A stretch of DNA of 64,000 nucleotides from Drosophila miranda (lineage: Eukaryota > Arthropoda > Insecta > Diptera > Drosophilidae). Shown here one piece after another: positions 53,701 through 64,000 of this stretch. Under the pieces are notes generated by a model. That model did no database searches. It saw nothing but the letters and a program-made list of their open reading frames with translations, and had not been told where the DNA came from. The stretch lies in assembly GCF_003369915.1 (NCBI RefSeq), contig NC_046675.1, forward strand, positions 16,182,001-16,246,000, read 5' to 3'. Both the position numbers and the translations under genes were made by a program. How positions within the stretch are numbered: the first letter of the stretch is position 1; the number at the start of each line of letters is the position of its first letter.

Positions 53701-54678
53701 ATACACAGCCACCATCCATACATCGACATCGGTGGCGTCTCCCAGGACGCTTACCTAAATCATAGTCGAGCGAAAAGCTTTTGCCATAAACCCCAACCCC
53801 AAGCCTATTGACAGACTCTCGCACTCGCTTTGATAACTCCACGGGAGACGGGAGAGAGTAGTGGATTGGGGGCGGCGGCGGGATAAGAGTGAAGGTGGTG
53901 CTGCTTGGGGAAATCAGCGCCGGCGACAAAGTGAATGGGGCACACGCAGCGCAGCGCAGCGCAGAACACACATATCGATATACCCATAGATAGAAGTACG
54001 TATAACATGCTGTGAACCGGAACGTGTCTATTGGTTCTATGATATTTCCCAATATTTTCCTGCACTCGAAGAAACTTAAGCGTACTTCAAGTATATTAAG
54101 CAGAGACCATACAATTTTAGACTCTATATTCAATTATTGCAAATGTAAAAAGATAGAAAAAAGGTTAAAAATGATTCTTCTATTTACTTAGAAATAGAGT
54201 TATATGTTAGGGTGAGTTAGTTATTCAGCAAAAAAAAATACAATAATCGAATGTTTGATTTTTAGATATAAACCAAAATATTACCTGACAAAAGTGATTT
54301 TTAAGATTTGGCTATAAAATTACAAAATTCTGTCAATCGGCTGGGACTTTCTGTATAACACTTTTTTTACTAATAAATAAAATATTTAATCTTAATTTTT
54401 TATGTCATTAAATGTAAAAATCTTTCATGTTTTTCGGTATTAGAGACACTTGTTAGAAGAACTTTTATCGAGAATCATCTACCTTATAGAAGATAGTATG
54501 TTGTTTGGTGTACTGGTTGAATATTAAATTGACGTATCCTTTGATATCTTGCAATTGCAAGACTCACCGTTTTCTCACCGTGTGACCAGTAATCACAAAA
54601 AAAATTTACCGCCAAAGTGCAAACTCCGACCATGTCAAACAATGCACAAATTTAATTAAATTTCCGAACCACTACGAA

Positions 54679-54880
54679 TCAGTTCGACAACGACAACGAC
54701 AAAGTTTTATTCACCTGCAGGCCTCTAGCTCGTACATTTATTACGCATACGCCGCTTGCCGTTTCAGTGTCGACAGATTTTTACTGGGGCCAGGACTTTC
54801 GCGACTGCCATGGCTGCCAGTATCGCCCCGCGGGGTAACTATTAATAATTCACGGGAGAGAGAGAAAGAGAGAGAGAGCG
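54679..54880 (+). promoter_or_regulatory. Weak promoter-like island
   Basis: ATCAGTTCGA (initiator A at 54681) is followed by ACAACG repeats, a common start of fly 5'UTRs. A GAGA-factor-type run lies at 54855-54879 and a GCCAT (Pho-type) motif near 54807. No TATA box, clear downstream promoter element or coding partner was found, and strand is uncertain. It could be a transcription start, a Polycomb/GAGA-type element or neither. Confidence 0.2.
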
Positions 54881-57800
54881 GCAGAAAAAAAACTCGCCTA
54901 AGCAAAGCCAACACATAAAACGTCATTTATTTGCGCTCTAATTGCGAAGTTCTTTATTTTTTTGGGGCCGACATCTTGGGGGGTCGCGTTGAGGTGGTGG
55001 TGCAGCGCAGCGGGGCAGTGGAGCAAACGGCGGTGCAGTAAAGCTGCCACGGGACGAATGGAAAACAAATTGAAAAGTGCCCGTTTTGCAATTAAAGTCG
55101 CTGCCATTTGCGCAATCCCATGGATACACCTACATATAGTATAGTTCTATTAAAGTTTTTTGCCTTCGCTTGGCTTTCAGTTGAGCTGAGAATTTGCTGC
55201 TGAAGCAGAGCAACGCGCGCCAAAACTTTTGATAATAGTAGCACAGCAGCTGAGCGGTAGTCGATTGCCCATGTGAGTGTGTATCAGTGTGGGTGTGTAT
55301 CTAAGCAATCTGTGTATCTGTATTTGTGTGGGTGTATATCTAAGCAATGTGTAGCAGTGTTACAGTAAGGGGGAATCAAGTCAATGAAGCCAAAACAAAT
55401 ATAGGGAAAAGTTTTCCAATTTTCGATTGCCAATTGTGGAGAATTTTTTTTTCTCGTTCGTTCGTGCAACTTGCTGGGGGAATACGAGAAAGTTTCTGTG
55501 CCATTTCGATACGAGTATGTATGTATGTATGCGTGGGTTCACATATCACCCCCGGCCATGGCTCTGGCCGTCTTTATTTCTGTGTATCGGTCAGAGCCAG
55601 CGTTTACCTGGTCCACCAGTCCAGGTGTCACCTGTCCAGTAAATGCAAAATTTGAGTAATTTGCAAATCATTTTCTTAATTTTCCTAAGTGAACCTTTTC
55701 AGTTGAGGACCCCAACGACATGTCTGCTCAAGTAAATGCCGGGAATTATTTTATTTCGATATATATTGAAGTTGTTTTGCTTCAGCAGCTGCAGTGCCCA
55801 GGCTTTAACTTTCGCTTTGACGGCAAACTTTTGCTTTTTATTCGAGGTTGTACTACAACTAGCGTCGAAAGTTTGTTCCTAACGCAATGCACCAAAGTTT
55901 TTCCACTTCAAGTGCAAGCGACCCGGGATGCAACTGGGCTCTAACAGTGCTTTCCCGCCCACCTTCCTTCCTTCCCCGCCTCTCACTGACAATACAAAAC
56001 TTGTACAAGTTTTCACTTGCCACACAGAACGGAAGAGCGGTACAGATGGAGACTACATGGAGACTAGTCGACTAAGTTGGTGTCTTGATGTCCATTTTAT
56101 TTGCCAGCAACTGTGCAATTATTTATGTGGCAGTCAGATGCTTATGGCTCGAATAGTACGGCTATAGTGTGCCTTATACATGCATACGTATTTTTCTTCG
56201 TGCAGAAGTATGCTTCCTGCCACATTGCAGCAACATTGAAACATTTCTCATGCAACGACAGCGGCGACGGCACTTTAAACTTGCCATAAGTGTTTGTAAT
56301 GCGCTCGTTACATTTATTATTGAGTGGCTTTGTCGCCTCGCAGACAGTCGAACAATGCACTCAGTGGCAGGCAGGAAAGACCCCCCACCATTTCTCTCCC
56401 CCTCACTGTCCTAACTGTTACCCTGACTGTGACTCCATTTGAATGCAAGGGCGCTGTTGGTAGAGCATTTTTGGCGCAATTCCCCATCACGTGGCCCGTG
56501 GCATACTTATCCGGGCAAAGGCAGCATCCCCAGGCTCTGAACAGTGGGGGGTGTTGTAAATGCATATTTTATATTTTCATTTCATTGAAACCAGCACGTA
56601 GCCCGTCTAAAAATTTGAATTGAACCCCCCAGCCACACCCCACCCCAGGAGCAAATAATTGATATGTCTTTTAATTAAGTTTCTGTTTCTGAGTGCTGCC
56701 TAGCGTTGGACTCCTTGAATCTGAATCTGAATCAGAATCACTTCCACTCTCGGCTGGAGCCCAACAACTTTTGGAAGAGCATTTCCATGTTTAACCCCTC
56801 CGTACCAACACACACACACACACTTGTATAGAGCAGTAAATGTACGAACACCTGGCTTACTAGAGCCACTTAAGTCGGCACTCATATGCATACATTTTTC
56901 ATCAGTCAGAAACCACAGAACAGCATTTTCAGCGGTCTGCCAGAAGGAGATTGCAGACAACAACAAAATATCAGCTGCATTATTTAGCGGCATGCAAATG
57001 AATGAACAGCATTTTCCTCCACAAAGCAATAAACTTCAAATGACGGCCTATCAAACCTGCCAGAACTTTGCCATGGATTTGGAAATGTACAGCCATCGGC
57101 AGGATGGTCGCCAAATAAAAGGCTGAGAGTCTGCAGCATAAGTTAAAATTTACGCTTGGCTTGTCGCGGGTATATTGCACTTTATAAATCATCCGGGGAA
57201 AGGCTCAAGCCTTATCCCCAGCCTCAGGCCCAGCACCAGGCACGTAAAAGTAGACAAAAAATGTGCCCCAAGAGCCGAACAGGGAGAGCCTGGGCCGAAA
57301 CAAATATCCTCATAAAAACAAAGAGCTCTCTAAATAATGCCGCTGGCAGCTTCAATGGAATCTCTCAGTTTAAAAACAAACTCGTTCGAGTTCCTTTTCA
57401 GAGTGGTTCCGGATGAAGAATCATCTAATCAACCAAGAGGCTACACCATGAAGTCATCCAATTCTTTTGCCGCTTCCTGCTGCTTATGGGCATTGTGTTT
57501 GTGCCAGTGTTTGGGTTTCGTCGCAAAAGTGCCTCGAATCGGGTCTGATTTCTATTTGGTTGATCTACTTGTACCACCCGCTGCTCCTTTTGCTATTCTG
57601 TGGCTCTGTGGCTTTGTAGCTCTGTGGCTGATTCGCTTTTTACTGACATTCGGGAACTATTTGGTTTGGTTGGGTTTTTGGCCGCTCCCATTACCATTGT
57701 TGTGGATAGAGGCCAAATTGCAACGATTTCGGCTTTGGCTTTCAATGCTCACTGCATCCTGTATATGGTCCTGCTCCTGAGCGAACGGAACGTGATGCTC

Positions 57801-59303
57801 CTGAACCCTGATTAGAGTGAAGAGTCCGGGAGTAAAAAGAGTTCAATTTGCCATCGTCGAGCGTCGAGCGTCGAGCAGAGCAATCGAGTCACACAAATGA
57901 GGCCACCTTTCATTGCATGCAAATGGACTTCGTGGCCGGGATTTGTATGCGCTGCAGAGGACACTGCTACAGCAGCTCCTCCTTTTGTGTTCCGTGGTCT
58001 CTGTCTGTTGACACAGCGACCCGTTTGTTTGGCTGGCAATTAAATAAATCCACACTCACTCACAAACACACAAAACCGTGTCACAAGTGGCTGCTGAATC
58101 TGCTTCTTATTTCCTTAGGCCTCGACTGCTTTACTATTTACCCAGGCTTTGGGTTTGGGCGTCGGCTGGGCTTGATTAATTTATGACATTATTATCTGGC
58201 ATTGGGCAGGCAAGTCACGTGATTGTTTCCAACCACATTAGTCTAGCTCTCAGTGATTTGATTTCCGCTTTGACTGTCCTCGAGAGTCACTTACAATTAC
58301 AGCCAGGATTACGTGCAAACGGGTACTCAATCCCTGATAGAGAGAGAGATTAAGTGTCATTCAATAGGCCTGAATCAGGCAGGAAATAGTTCAAGAGTCA
58401 GTGGTGAAAAAAACCAAAAAAGTTCAACCCTAATTGGCCTTTAATTAGGGAGGGAAAAGTCAAAAGTTTCGGGTCTCCAAAAAGTTTGCATTGAATTTCC
58501 ACCGAAAAGCCAGATGATGATGGAGGAGTAGGAGTCTCTAAGCCTTGCCAAGACACTTGCCACATTTGCGCTGCATTAAAAATGCATTTTCATCTACGTC
58601 CTCAGCACTTCCTCCTCAAGTGTGTTTAATAGTCTATGCAACAATGTGTGTGTGTGTGCTGGGCGAGGGTGTGGGTGTTAGGTGTGTGGGTAATGCTGAT
58701 GGCAGCCATATAATTTGAACATCATGAAGTGCACTTATCAGAGCGGTTGCCAGAGCACATCCATAGGATAAGCATCAGCTGAGTGTGTGCCAGAGAGGTT
58801 CAGGGAAAAAACTGCATTACACTCTACTAACCGAAGATGCAGCCATCCTGGAAGCAAAGCATTCCATATTCCATTCTCATGGCATCCTCCTGCATTGCTT
58901 ATTAAAACATTCCCCTGAAATCCCTGTGGTTAGAGCTGCAGCTCCAAGAACATTTGACTTTGATTGCCATTTGGACAACGCGTCGTATGATTGTTTTTGG
59001 CATTGCTAGGGGAAGAAGTCCAGGACGTGGAGTCCCAAATTGATTTGAGGACGTGCCCAGTTAGCTAATGAGGACTGGAGTTAGAGAGTGGCCAATGCTC
59101 CGGAGGTTGGCCCTGGCATACTGAGCGAAATTCTTTACAATTGTCGCTGACATTTTGCATTTTTTTCCCCTTCCCCGCCCAGTTTGTTGCAGCTGACAGC
59201 AATGGGGACGGGGGACATGCAACTGGGCGACAGGATACATGCCGGACAGCTGCCAAGTCATCTGTGCTGGCCATGTTCACTTAATTAACAGCATTACAGC
59301 ATT

Positions 59304-59322
59304 AACACACACACACACACAC
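59304..59322. repeat. (CA)n microsatellite
   Basis: Nine tandem CA units. Confidence 0.9.
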
Positions 59323-60516
59323 CCTAGAGGACAGTGGAATGGCAGAAGGGGACTGAGGCTGGGACTGAGACTGGGGGTAGGGGTGTTAGATGGGCATCCG
59401 CTCTGGAACTGCATTAAAGTTTTATAATAAATCTAATGGCCAACCAGGACAAAACTGTAATTTTGTTTGTTTGCTCGAAGGACTGACAGGCGGACAAGAA
59501 GCCTGAATGCCGTGATACGGGGCGTTGGTCTAGGTCCTTCCTTGCCTTTGTCTTTGCTATGTGTGACATCGTCTAATGGTGCATTCGTGCATATGAAATG
59601 GCTGTCAACAAAGGGATGGTCCAAGAGCGGATAGTCCAGGGTCCGAGCAGGAAGCACTTCCGCCTCGCCACAATCGCAGGATGTGCTGCCTAATGTGTTT
59701 GTCAGCGATGGCCCAAAGCGAAAGCACTTCCTGGGCCATAGTTATGGCCATCACGTTGTGACACATTCACCCGCACGTCGGGGGCGTAGGGGGCTTTAAA
59801 GTGCTTGGGGAAATCAGCGGCAAATCGAAAACTGAAAACGAAACGAAAGCAAAATGAGTTTCGTGTTAAATGTGTGTCGCCAAAGCGATTGATAAACACC
59901 CAGACAGACCACCAGTGTCACCCAGCTGCCCCCCTCTCTGTGGGCGTGTCTGATTACGCACCTGGGACTACTCGATGTGTGCCACAAATCGAAATCAATG
60001 TCGCAGTTGACAGTTTTAATTTTCCTGCGTGCGACACGTTTAAAGAACAAATTGCGCAAAATTCAAGATAATTTCTTATTGGTCGATTACAGTGATTTCT
60101 TCGATTTCCTGGGAAATATCCATACTCGTTATTTGAGCTTCAATAAGTCAGAAAGCAATCACTTAAAACTGATTGGACTCTGACCGGGCTATGATTCCTG
60201 GACAGCCACAAGAATTCAAACCAGTACTTTTCTGTCTGTCAAGTGAATTGCAAACAAAACAGATTAAAACTGAATATTTTATGCGGAATGTGTAAAACTT
60301 TACAAGTCACGTTTGCTGCTGGCAAAACGCCACTCCCCATAGATTTAACAGCCCACAGGACCCACAGGATGCTGCCCAAAAATGGCTAAAGATTTATAGT
60401 GGCCAAAAGCGTTGGGCCCTGGTCGACAGACCACAGTGCGTGCTGGTTAAAAACTTTGTCGATGGCCACATTCCCAGAAATTAACGAAGCTTCAGAGCAG
60501 CTGTAACCCGTGTGTA

Positions 60517-60544
60517 TCGTCGTCGTCGTCGTCATCGTCGTCGC
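60517..60544. repeat. (CGT)n trinucleotide repeat
   Basis: Nine CGT/CAT units, one interrupted. It is not in a supported coding frame. Confidence 0.9.
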
Positions 60545-62600
60545 TCTCTTTAGGTTGTTTTTCTTTTGCTCCTGTTTTGGCACCTGCTGAAAGTTGGTTT
60601 TGGGGCTTTTTTGTAGTGTGCCACACGGCGCGACGGTAGCCAACTAATCTGTTAATTTATGTTGAAAAGTTCAGCAAGCTCTGAAGCGCTTAGCAAACAA
60701 ATTGCAATAAATTATTAAGAATATTTGCGGCACAACACAGGCCATAGGATCGTAACGGGGATGAGAGAGTGACTCTTCCTGGCAATACATTCGCAGTTTT
60801 TGTGCATTTCATTAATTTATGTTGCGTTCTTTGCCAAAAGTTCTTTCGATCTATGTGTGTCTGTGTGTGAGAAGCATTGTGGTGATAATTTGATTCGGCC
60901 GCAGAAAAACTTTACATTGCCAGGAGCCGAAATTCACACGCAAAAGATAAACACGAGAGGCATCCTTGAACGTTGCCCCCATCCCCCAGTGCCACGTCCA
61001 TTCAAAAGTGGCTAACGAAAAGTTAAAATGTTCTTATGCATAAGTGATGCCGCTGTTGCCCCACTCTGTTGCACGGAGCATAGCCCTGGTGCCTGGTTCC
61101 TGGCGCCTGGCCTGGCGACAAAGTCCTCACGAAGTGTCCGCATTGCAGTTGTTTCCGTTCCGCTTCGTCGCACTTCGTTCCGCTTCTGTGACATGAAAAC
61201 TTAATGACATAATTAACTGTTTGCGTTTGCGCTTTGAGGCGACGGCAGCTCAGCTGGCAGCTTGAAATCGCGTATACGCCGTGATGTCTTGAGCCCAGAT
61301 TTAAGAGCCTCGCGTGACCCATTTGGACATCCTGTAGTCGGACATATTCAAGTGCAACCTTCGGATGGGAACGTGTGTCACTTTATCAGCATGATTCTCA
61401 CAAAAAGCCGTGACACAAAAACAAACTCAAATATAGCCAACGGCAGGCAATGGAACGGCTCTGATTGGCATTGCGATTGGGTCTAGTGTCGGTGTCGGGG
61501 GCTGTCTGGCATTTTGACTGCCTCCCTCAACAGGAAATGGCTGTAAAAACATTTGAGCTCCCAACTTCCATACAAATTAAGTTTGATGACTTGGCGCAAA
61601 AAGGCAGTTAGCAGGCGCGATTCCATTTCCGCCGCTTAACGTCATTAAAAGCGCTGAAATTGAAATTTCGGCCAAGTGCTAAGCTACAAGGCTACAAACT
61701 AGAAGCAATCACAGACATCCCCCCATTTCCACTCGCAAGCCCTCACCGACTGCCACAACAACAGCACAACAGGAACCAGAACAGGAACAGGAGCAGGAAC
61801 AGGAGAGAAATACTCAATTGGCTGCGTATGAAATGAAATTGTCAACTGCAATTAGCACTCTTAATGCATCTTTCGGATGCGAATTGACAGACTGACGGCC
61901 TCGGCTGCCAATCTGTTTGGCTCTTGGCCCGCATGTCTGCTTGTCAGACCCGCTCAGGGCACGCATCCTGAAGGACTCTGGTAAGGACAGACAGAAAGAG
62001 AGACGCCTTGCCACACGGCACTCAGACATGCATGCGTTGCTCACTCGCCTCTCCAAGTTGCACATTTAAAGACTGCGGCGACTCGAGTGCCCTTCTGACT
62101 ACTGATGGTCCTTCACCTAACCCCTCACACACACACACCCAGACACCAACACACTTGAGAAAATGTTGTTTTGCCAGGGTGTAAATTAAATAAACCCCAA
62201 AGATTACAAACTTATGGCAATAGTGGACCTGGAATTAAATTCTTTACAAAAAACGTCAAACAAATACATATGTGAGCAATGCTTGAGATTCTTCTACTCA
62301 AATTAAAATTATTCATTATAAAAATTCTCTTACTATTATTAACAATTCATAAATTACCAGAAAGATTTACGACCCATTCAGACTGCTTACGAAACGATAA
62401 ATTCCAAAACAAAATTCTGTAATATGATTCGAAACGTGTATGACGTTTAATTTTCTAATAAGGTACGAGTACCTACTTAATATAGAAGATACATTACAAG
62501 CCTAAACCGCCTACATATATGTATAGTGTAAGTGCACCAAGGCCTTGTAGTAATATGCCTGCTGTATGTTATACAGTATTGATCCTATTCTACGGTGGTT

Positions 62601-62840
62601 CTGCCGGACAGAAGGACAGGGCTATATCGTCTAAGCTCGATATCCTAATCAAGAATCTTTACAAGGTATTTCAATTACATTTTTTCTTATTTATTTTATG
62701 TAGATTACAATATATATATTAAGCCCCATTTCTAATTCCAAAGAATAATTCATGGAGCGAGAAACGCTTTCTTCTGGCTGTTACATATATTTACCAAAGT
62801 CTAATCTGTCCCTATATTCTTTGAGCACAAGATATAAACA
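62601..62840 (-). mobile_element. Degraded dispersed repeat (INE-1/DINE-1-like), split by an insert
   Basis: Two blocks match, in reverse orientation, consecutive parts of the same dispersed repeat as at 14.5 kb. The first (62601-62666) resembles 'GGACAGACGGACATGGCTAGATCG...GATCAAGAAT'. The second (62752-62840) resembles 'GTCGGAAACGCTTCCTTCTG...CTGTTACATA...CCCTTTTACTCTACGAG...GGTATAAA'. They are separated by about 85 bases of unrelated sequence that ends in one copy of a 33-base direct repeat. No coding capacity remains. Family naming is from memory. Confidence 0.6.
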
Positions 62841-62981
62841 TAGGGTGGGACATTTAGGCGGTATTTCTATTCCAGCTGGCGGTGCAAGAACTACATGTAT
62901 GTATCTTCATGATGTGAAGTTTACAATATTTTTGTATAAGGTGTGCACTTAAGCGCCATTTCTAATTCCAAAGAATAATTC
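62719..62981. repeat. Pair of 33-base direct repeats, 230 bases apart
   Basis: Copies at 62719-62751 and 62949-62981 share TTAAG, then CCATTTCTAATTCCAAAG and a following AATAATTC, with a single mismatch. Weaker similarity (TTACAATAT) continues to their left. One copy lies inside the interrupted dispersed repeat, the other right of it. This suggests a duplication or a nested insertion. Confidence 0.85.
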
Positions 62982-63015
62982 CTAGTATTTAATTGAACTA
63001 TAACATAATGTGTGT

Positions 63016-63021
63016 TTTATT
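63016..63021 (-). terminator. MtnE polyadenylation signal AATAAA
   Basis: AATAAA on the minus strand, about 85 bases past the MtnE stop codon. Confidence 0.7.
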
Positions 63022-63103
63022 TAGCTTCAGATTTGCATTAGGATCAGTCGGGGATTTGGGAACTAATTAAGTACTATTCATATTACAACAAGTGGCCGCA
63101 CAA

Positions 63104-63291
63104 TCACTTGGCCTTGCAGCACTTGGCTCCTGTTTTGGCGGCGCATTGGCACTGGGTGTTACCGGCACAGGTACTTCCGCACTGGCCCGATGTGCACTGG
63201 CAGTCTGTAAGTGAAGAATTCGAATTATTAAAATTAAGTTTGAATAGTGTAGAATTTTTTACTCACTGTTTCCGCATCCTTTGCAAGGCAT
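63104..63291 (-). CDS. MtnE: Metallothionein E, 2 exons
   Basis: Exon 1 is 63267-63291 (25 nt) and exon 2 is 63204-63104, with a 62-nt intron (GTGAGT...TTACAG). The product is 41 aa with 10 Cys at 3, 6, 10, 12, 17, 21, 27, 29, 37 and 38. It begins MPCKGCGNNCQC and ends TGAKCCKAK, closely resembling Drosophila MtnE. Compared with MtnB and MtnD in this window it lacks the Cys at 23 (Gly) and 31 (Ala) and is two residues shorter before the final CC pair. It should bind copper or zinc in the cytosol, with fewer ligands. The gene is divergent from MtnD with a shared promoter region, and its intron position is the same as in its paralogues. Confidence 0.92.
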
Positions 63292-63385
63292 CTTGTTGGT
63301 GTTTTTTTTTCCAATTTGACTGTTGAACGCTACGACTGGTTAAACCGTTGGAACTGTTTGATTCCGTTTGTCTGAAGAATGCTTG

Positions 63386-63393
63386 CTTTTATA
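63386..63393 (-). promoter_or_regulatory. MtnE TATA box
   Basis: TATAAAAG on the minus strand, about 95 bases upstream of the ATG. Transcription is expected to start near 63360. Confidence 0.75.
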
Positions 63394-63444
63394 CCCAGTC
63401 TGGAGCTATTGGAATTGTATGTTTCTATAGTTTCACTGCTGATT

Positions 63445-63600
63445 AGATAAGGAAGTCGTGTGCAGTTTCACTCGTTCAGCGTGCGCAAAAAATTTACGCG
63501 TTTCTTTGCCCACAGAGAGATAAAGCCGCTTTGCGCACGCCCCCTGATAAGCCCACATAGGAGGAACACATCGACCGGAGTTCCCTTCTGGTGGTGTGCA
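63445..63600. promoter_or_regulatory. Shared MtnE/MtnD metal response elements and GATA sites
   Basis: Four TGCRCNC cores: 63458-63464 (minus, TGCACAC), 63481-63487 (minus, TGCGCAC, with a flanking T run), 63532-63538 (plus, TGCGCAC, in the extended context CTTTGCGCACGCCCC) and 63594-63600 (minus, TGCACAC). Three GATA sites: 63445-63451, 63518-63523 and 63545-63551. The core is expected about once per kilobase on both strands, so four in 143 bases is strong enrichment. The block lies between two divergent TATA boxes about 230 bases apart and probably serves both genes through MTF-1. Confidence 0.85.
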
Positions 63601-63624
63601 AAGTCAAACACACACTTGCAGGGC

Positions 63625-63631
63625 TATAAAA
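63625..63631 (+). promoter_or_regulatory. MtnD TATA box and initiator
   Basis: TATAAAA, with a TCAG-type initiator at 63657-63660 about 34 bases downstream, giving a 5'UTR of about 75 nt. Confidence 0.8.
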
Positions 63632-63732
63632 CGGCAGAGTCTCTCCTCTGGATGCATCAGAAATCGTTTGCTAGCAGCAAAGGCAATAAACTCCGTTTCT
63701 AAATCTAACAAAAACTAATTCCAAAAACAAAA

Positions 63733-63933
63733 ATGGGTTGCAAGGCTTGCGGAACAAGTAAGTTTTAATACATAAAAACGGGGAGTGAATGTATAAATAG
63801 TAAACCATTGACCTGATCCATAGACTGCCAGTGCTCGGCCACCAAGTGCGGCGACAACTGCGCCTGCAGCCAGCAGTGCCAGTGCGCCTGCAAGAACGGA
63901 CCCAAGGATAAGTGTTGTTCCACCAAGAACTAA
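63733..63933 (+). CDS. MtnD: Metallothionein D, 2 exons
   Basis: Exon 1 is 63733-63757 (25 nt) and exon 2 is 63824-63933, with a 66-nt intron (GTAAGT...CATAG). The product is 44 aa with 12 Cys at the same positions as MtnB. It begins MGCKACGTNCQCSATKCGDN and ends CCSTKN, which is nearly the Drosophila MtnD sequence as I recall it. The start context is AACAAAA before ATG. The role is thiolate binding of copper, zinc and cadmium. It is divergent from MtnE, 441 bases between start codons. The 3'UTR runs off the window end, and no polyadenylation signal is seen before 64000. Confidence 0.93.
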
Positions 63934-64000
63934 TATGGAATATATCAGCTTCTCTGGCATACACAGTGATTCGTTGGCATTTATGGCATTTATGTGTAAA

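Larger units (their letters stand above)
42895..62600. other. Long non-coding block between the transporter gene and the repeat/MtnE region
   Basis: About 20 kb with no supported coding exon. The left part probably includes the transporter's 5'UTR intron and promoter. Contents are microsatellites (CA at 44661 and 59304, GAGTAC at 47692, GCAGC at 53946, CGT at 60517, and GGAACA/GGAGCA-type repeats near 61768-61804) and AT-rich tracts at 43.9-44.5, 45.4-46.0 and 54.1-54.6 kb. One promoter-like island lies near 54.7-55.1 kb. Open frames up to 160 codons exist but look random. Confidence 0.5.

Noticed and set aside
1..64000. Search for tRNA, rRNA, known miRNA hairpins and prokaryotic-type systems
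   Set aside because: No tRNA B-box/A-box pair with cloverleaf, no familiar miRNA seed-and-arm sequence and no operon or phage-like structure was noticed. A covariance-model scan was not possible here, so this is absence of evidence.

Overview
The window reads as euchromatic Drosophila DNA. The evidence is three very short Cys-rich metallothioneins of the Drosophila MtnB/D/E type, introns of 58-66 nt with fly-type splice sites, TATA/Inr promoters carrying metal response elements, many short microsatellites, and decayed copies of the dispersed 'TATACCC...GGGTAT' (INE-1/DINE-1-like) repeat. The gene set (MtnB, Dic2, an SLC17-type transporter, MtnD, MtnE) matches the third-chromosome metallothionein region of D. 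melanogaster (about 92E). Several protein residues differ from the D. melanogaster proteins as I remember them, so this is probably a related species. I did not determine which one.

Layout. 1-35.8 kb: no complete gene. It holds one convincing first coding exon (minus strand, 2795-2837, signal-peptide-like, behind a good splice acceptor). The rest of that gene would lie left of the window, so much of this block is probably its 5' intron and regulatory DNA. Weaker exon-like islands lie at 7933-8022 (+), 21839-21886 (-) and 30383-30525 (+), and a decayed repeat element at 14.5-14.8 kb. 35.8-42.9 kb: a compact cluster, all on the minus strand. It holds a mitochondrial dicarboxylate carrier (Dic2; 2 coding exons), an unrecognised 101-aa two-pass membrane protein (3 exons), metallothionein MtnB (2 exons), and a 503-aa SLC17/MFS transporter (5 coding exons plus a 5'UTR intron). 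42.9-62.6 kb: about 20 kb without a supported coding gene, with simple repeats and one weak promoter-like island near 54.7 kb. 62.6-63.0 kb: fragments of a dispersed repeat and a 33-bp direct repeat. 63.0-64.0 kb: MtnE (-) and MtnD (+), transcribed divergently from a shared promoter region rich in metal response elements and GATA sites.

How the genes work together. The three metallothioneins are the functional theme. They bind Cu/Zn/Cd through Cys thiolates, and their promoters combine TGCRCNC elements (MTF-1 sites) with WGATAR sites, which suggests metal-induced expression, probably in the gut. The carrier (malate/phosphate exchange), the organic-anion/phosphate transporter and the small membrane protein are linked by position. 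Nothing in the sequence shows that they share the metal pathway. No CRISPR array, operon, tRNA, rRNA or prokaryotic system was seen.
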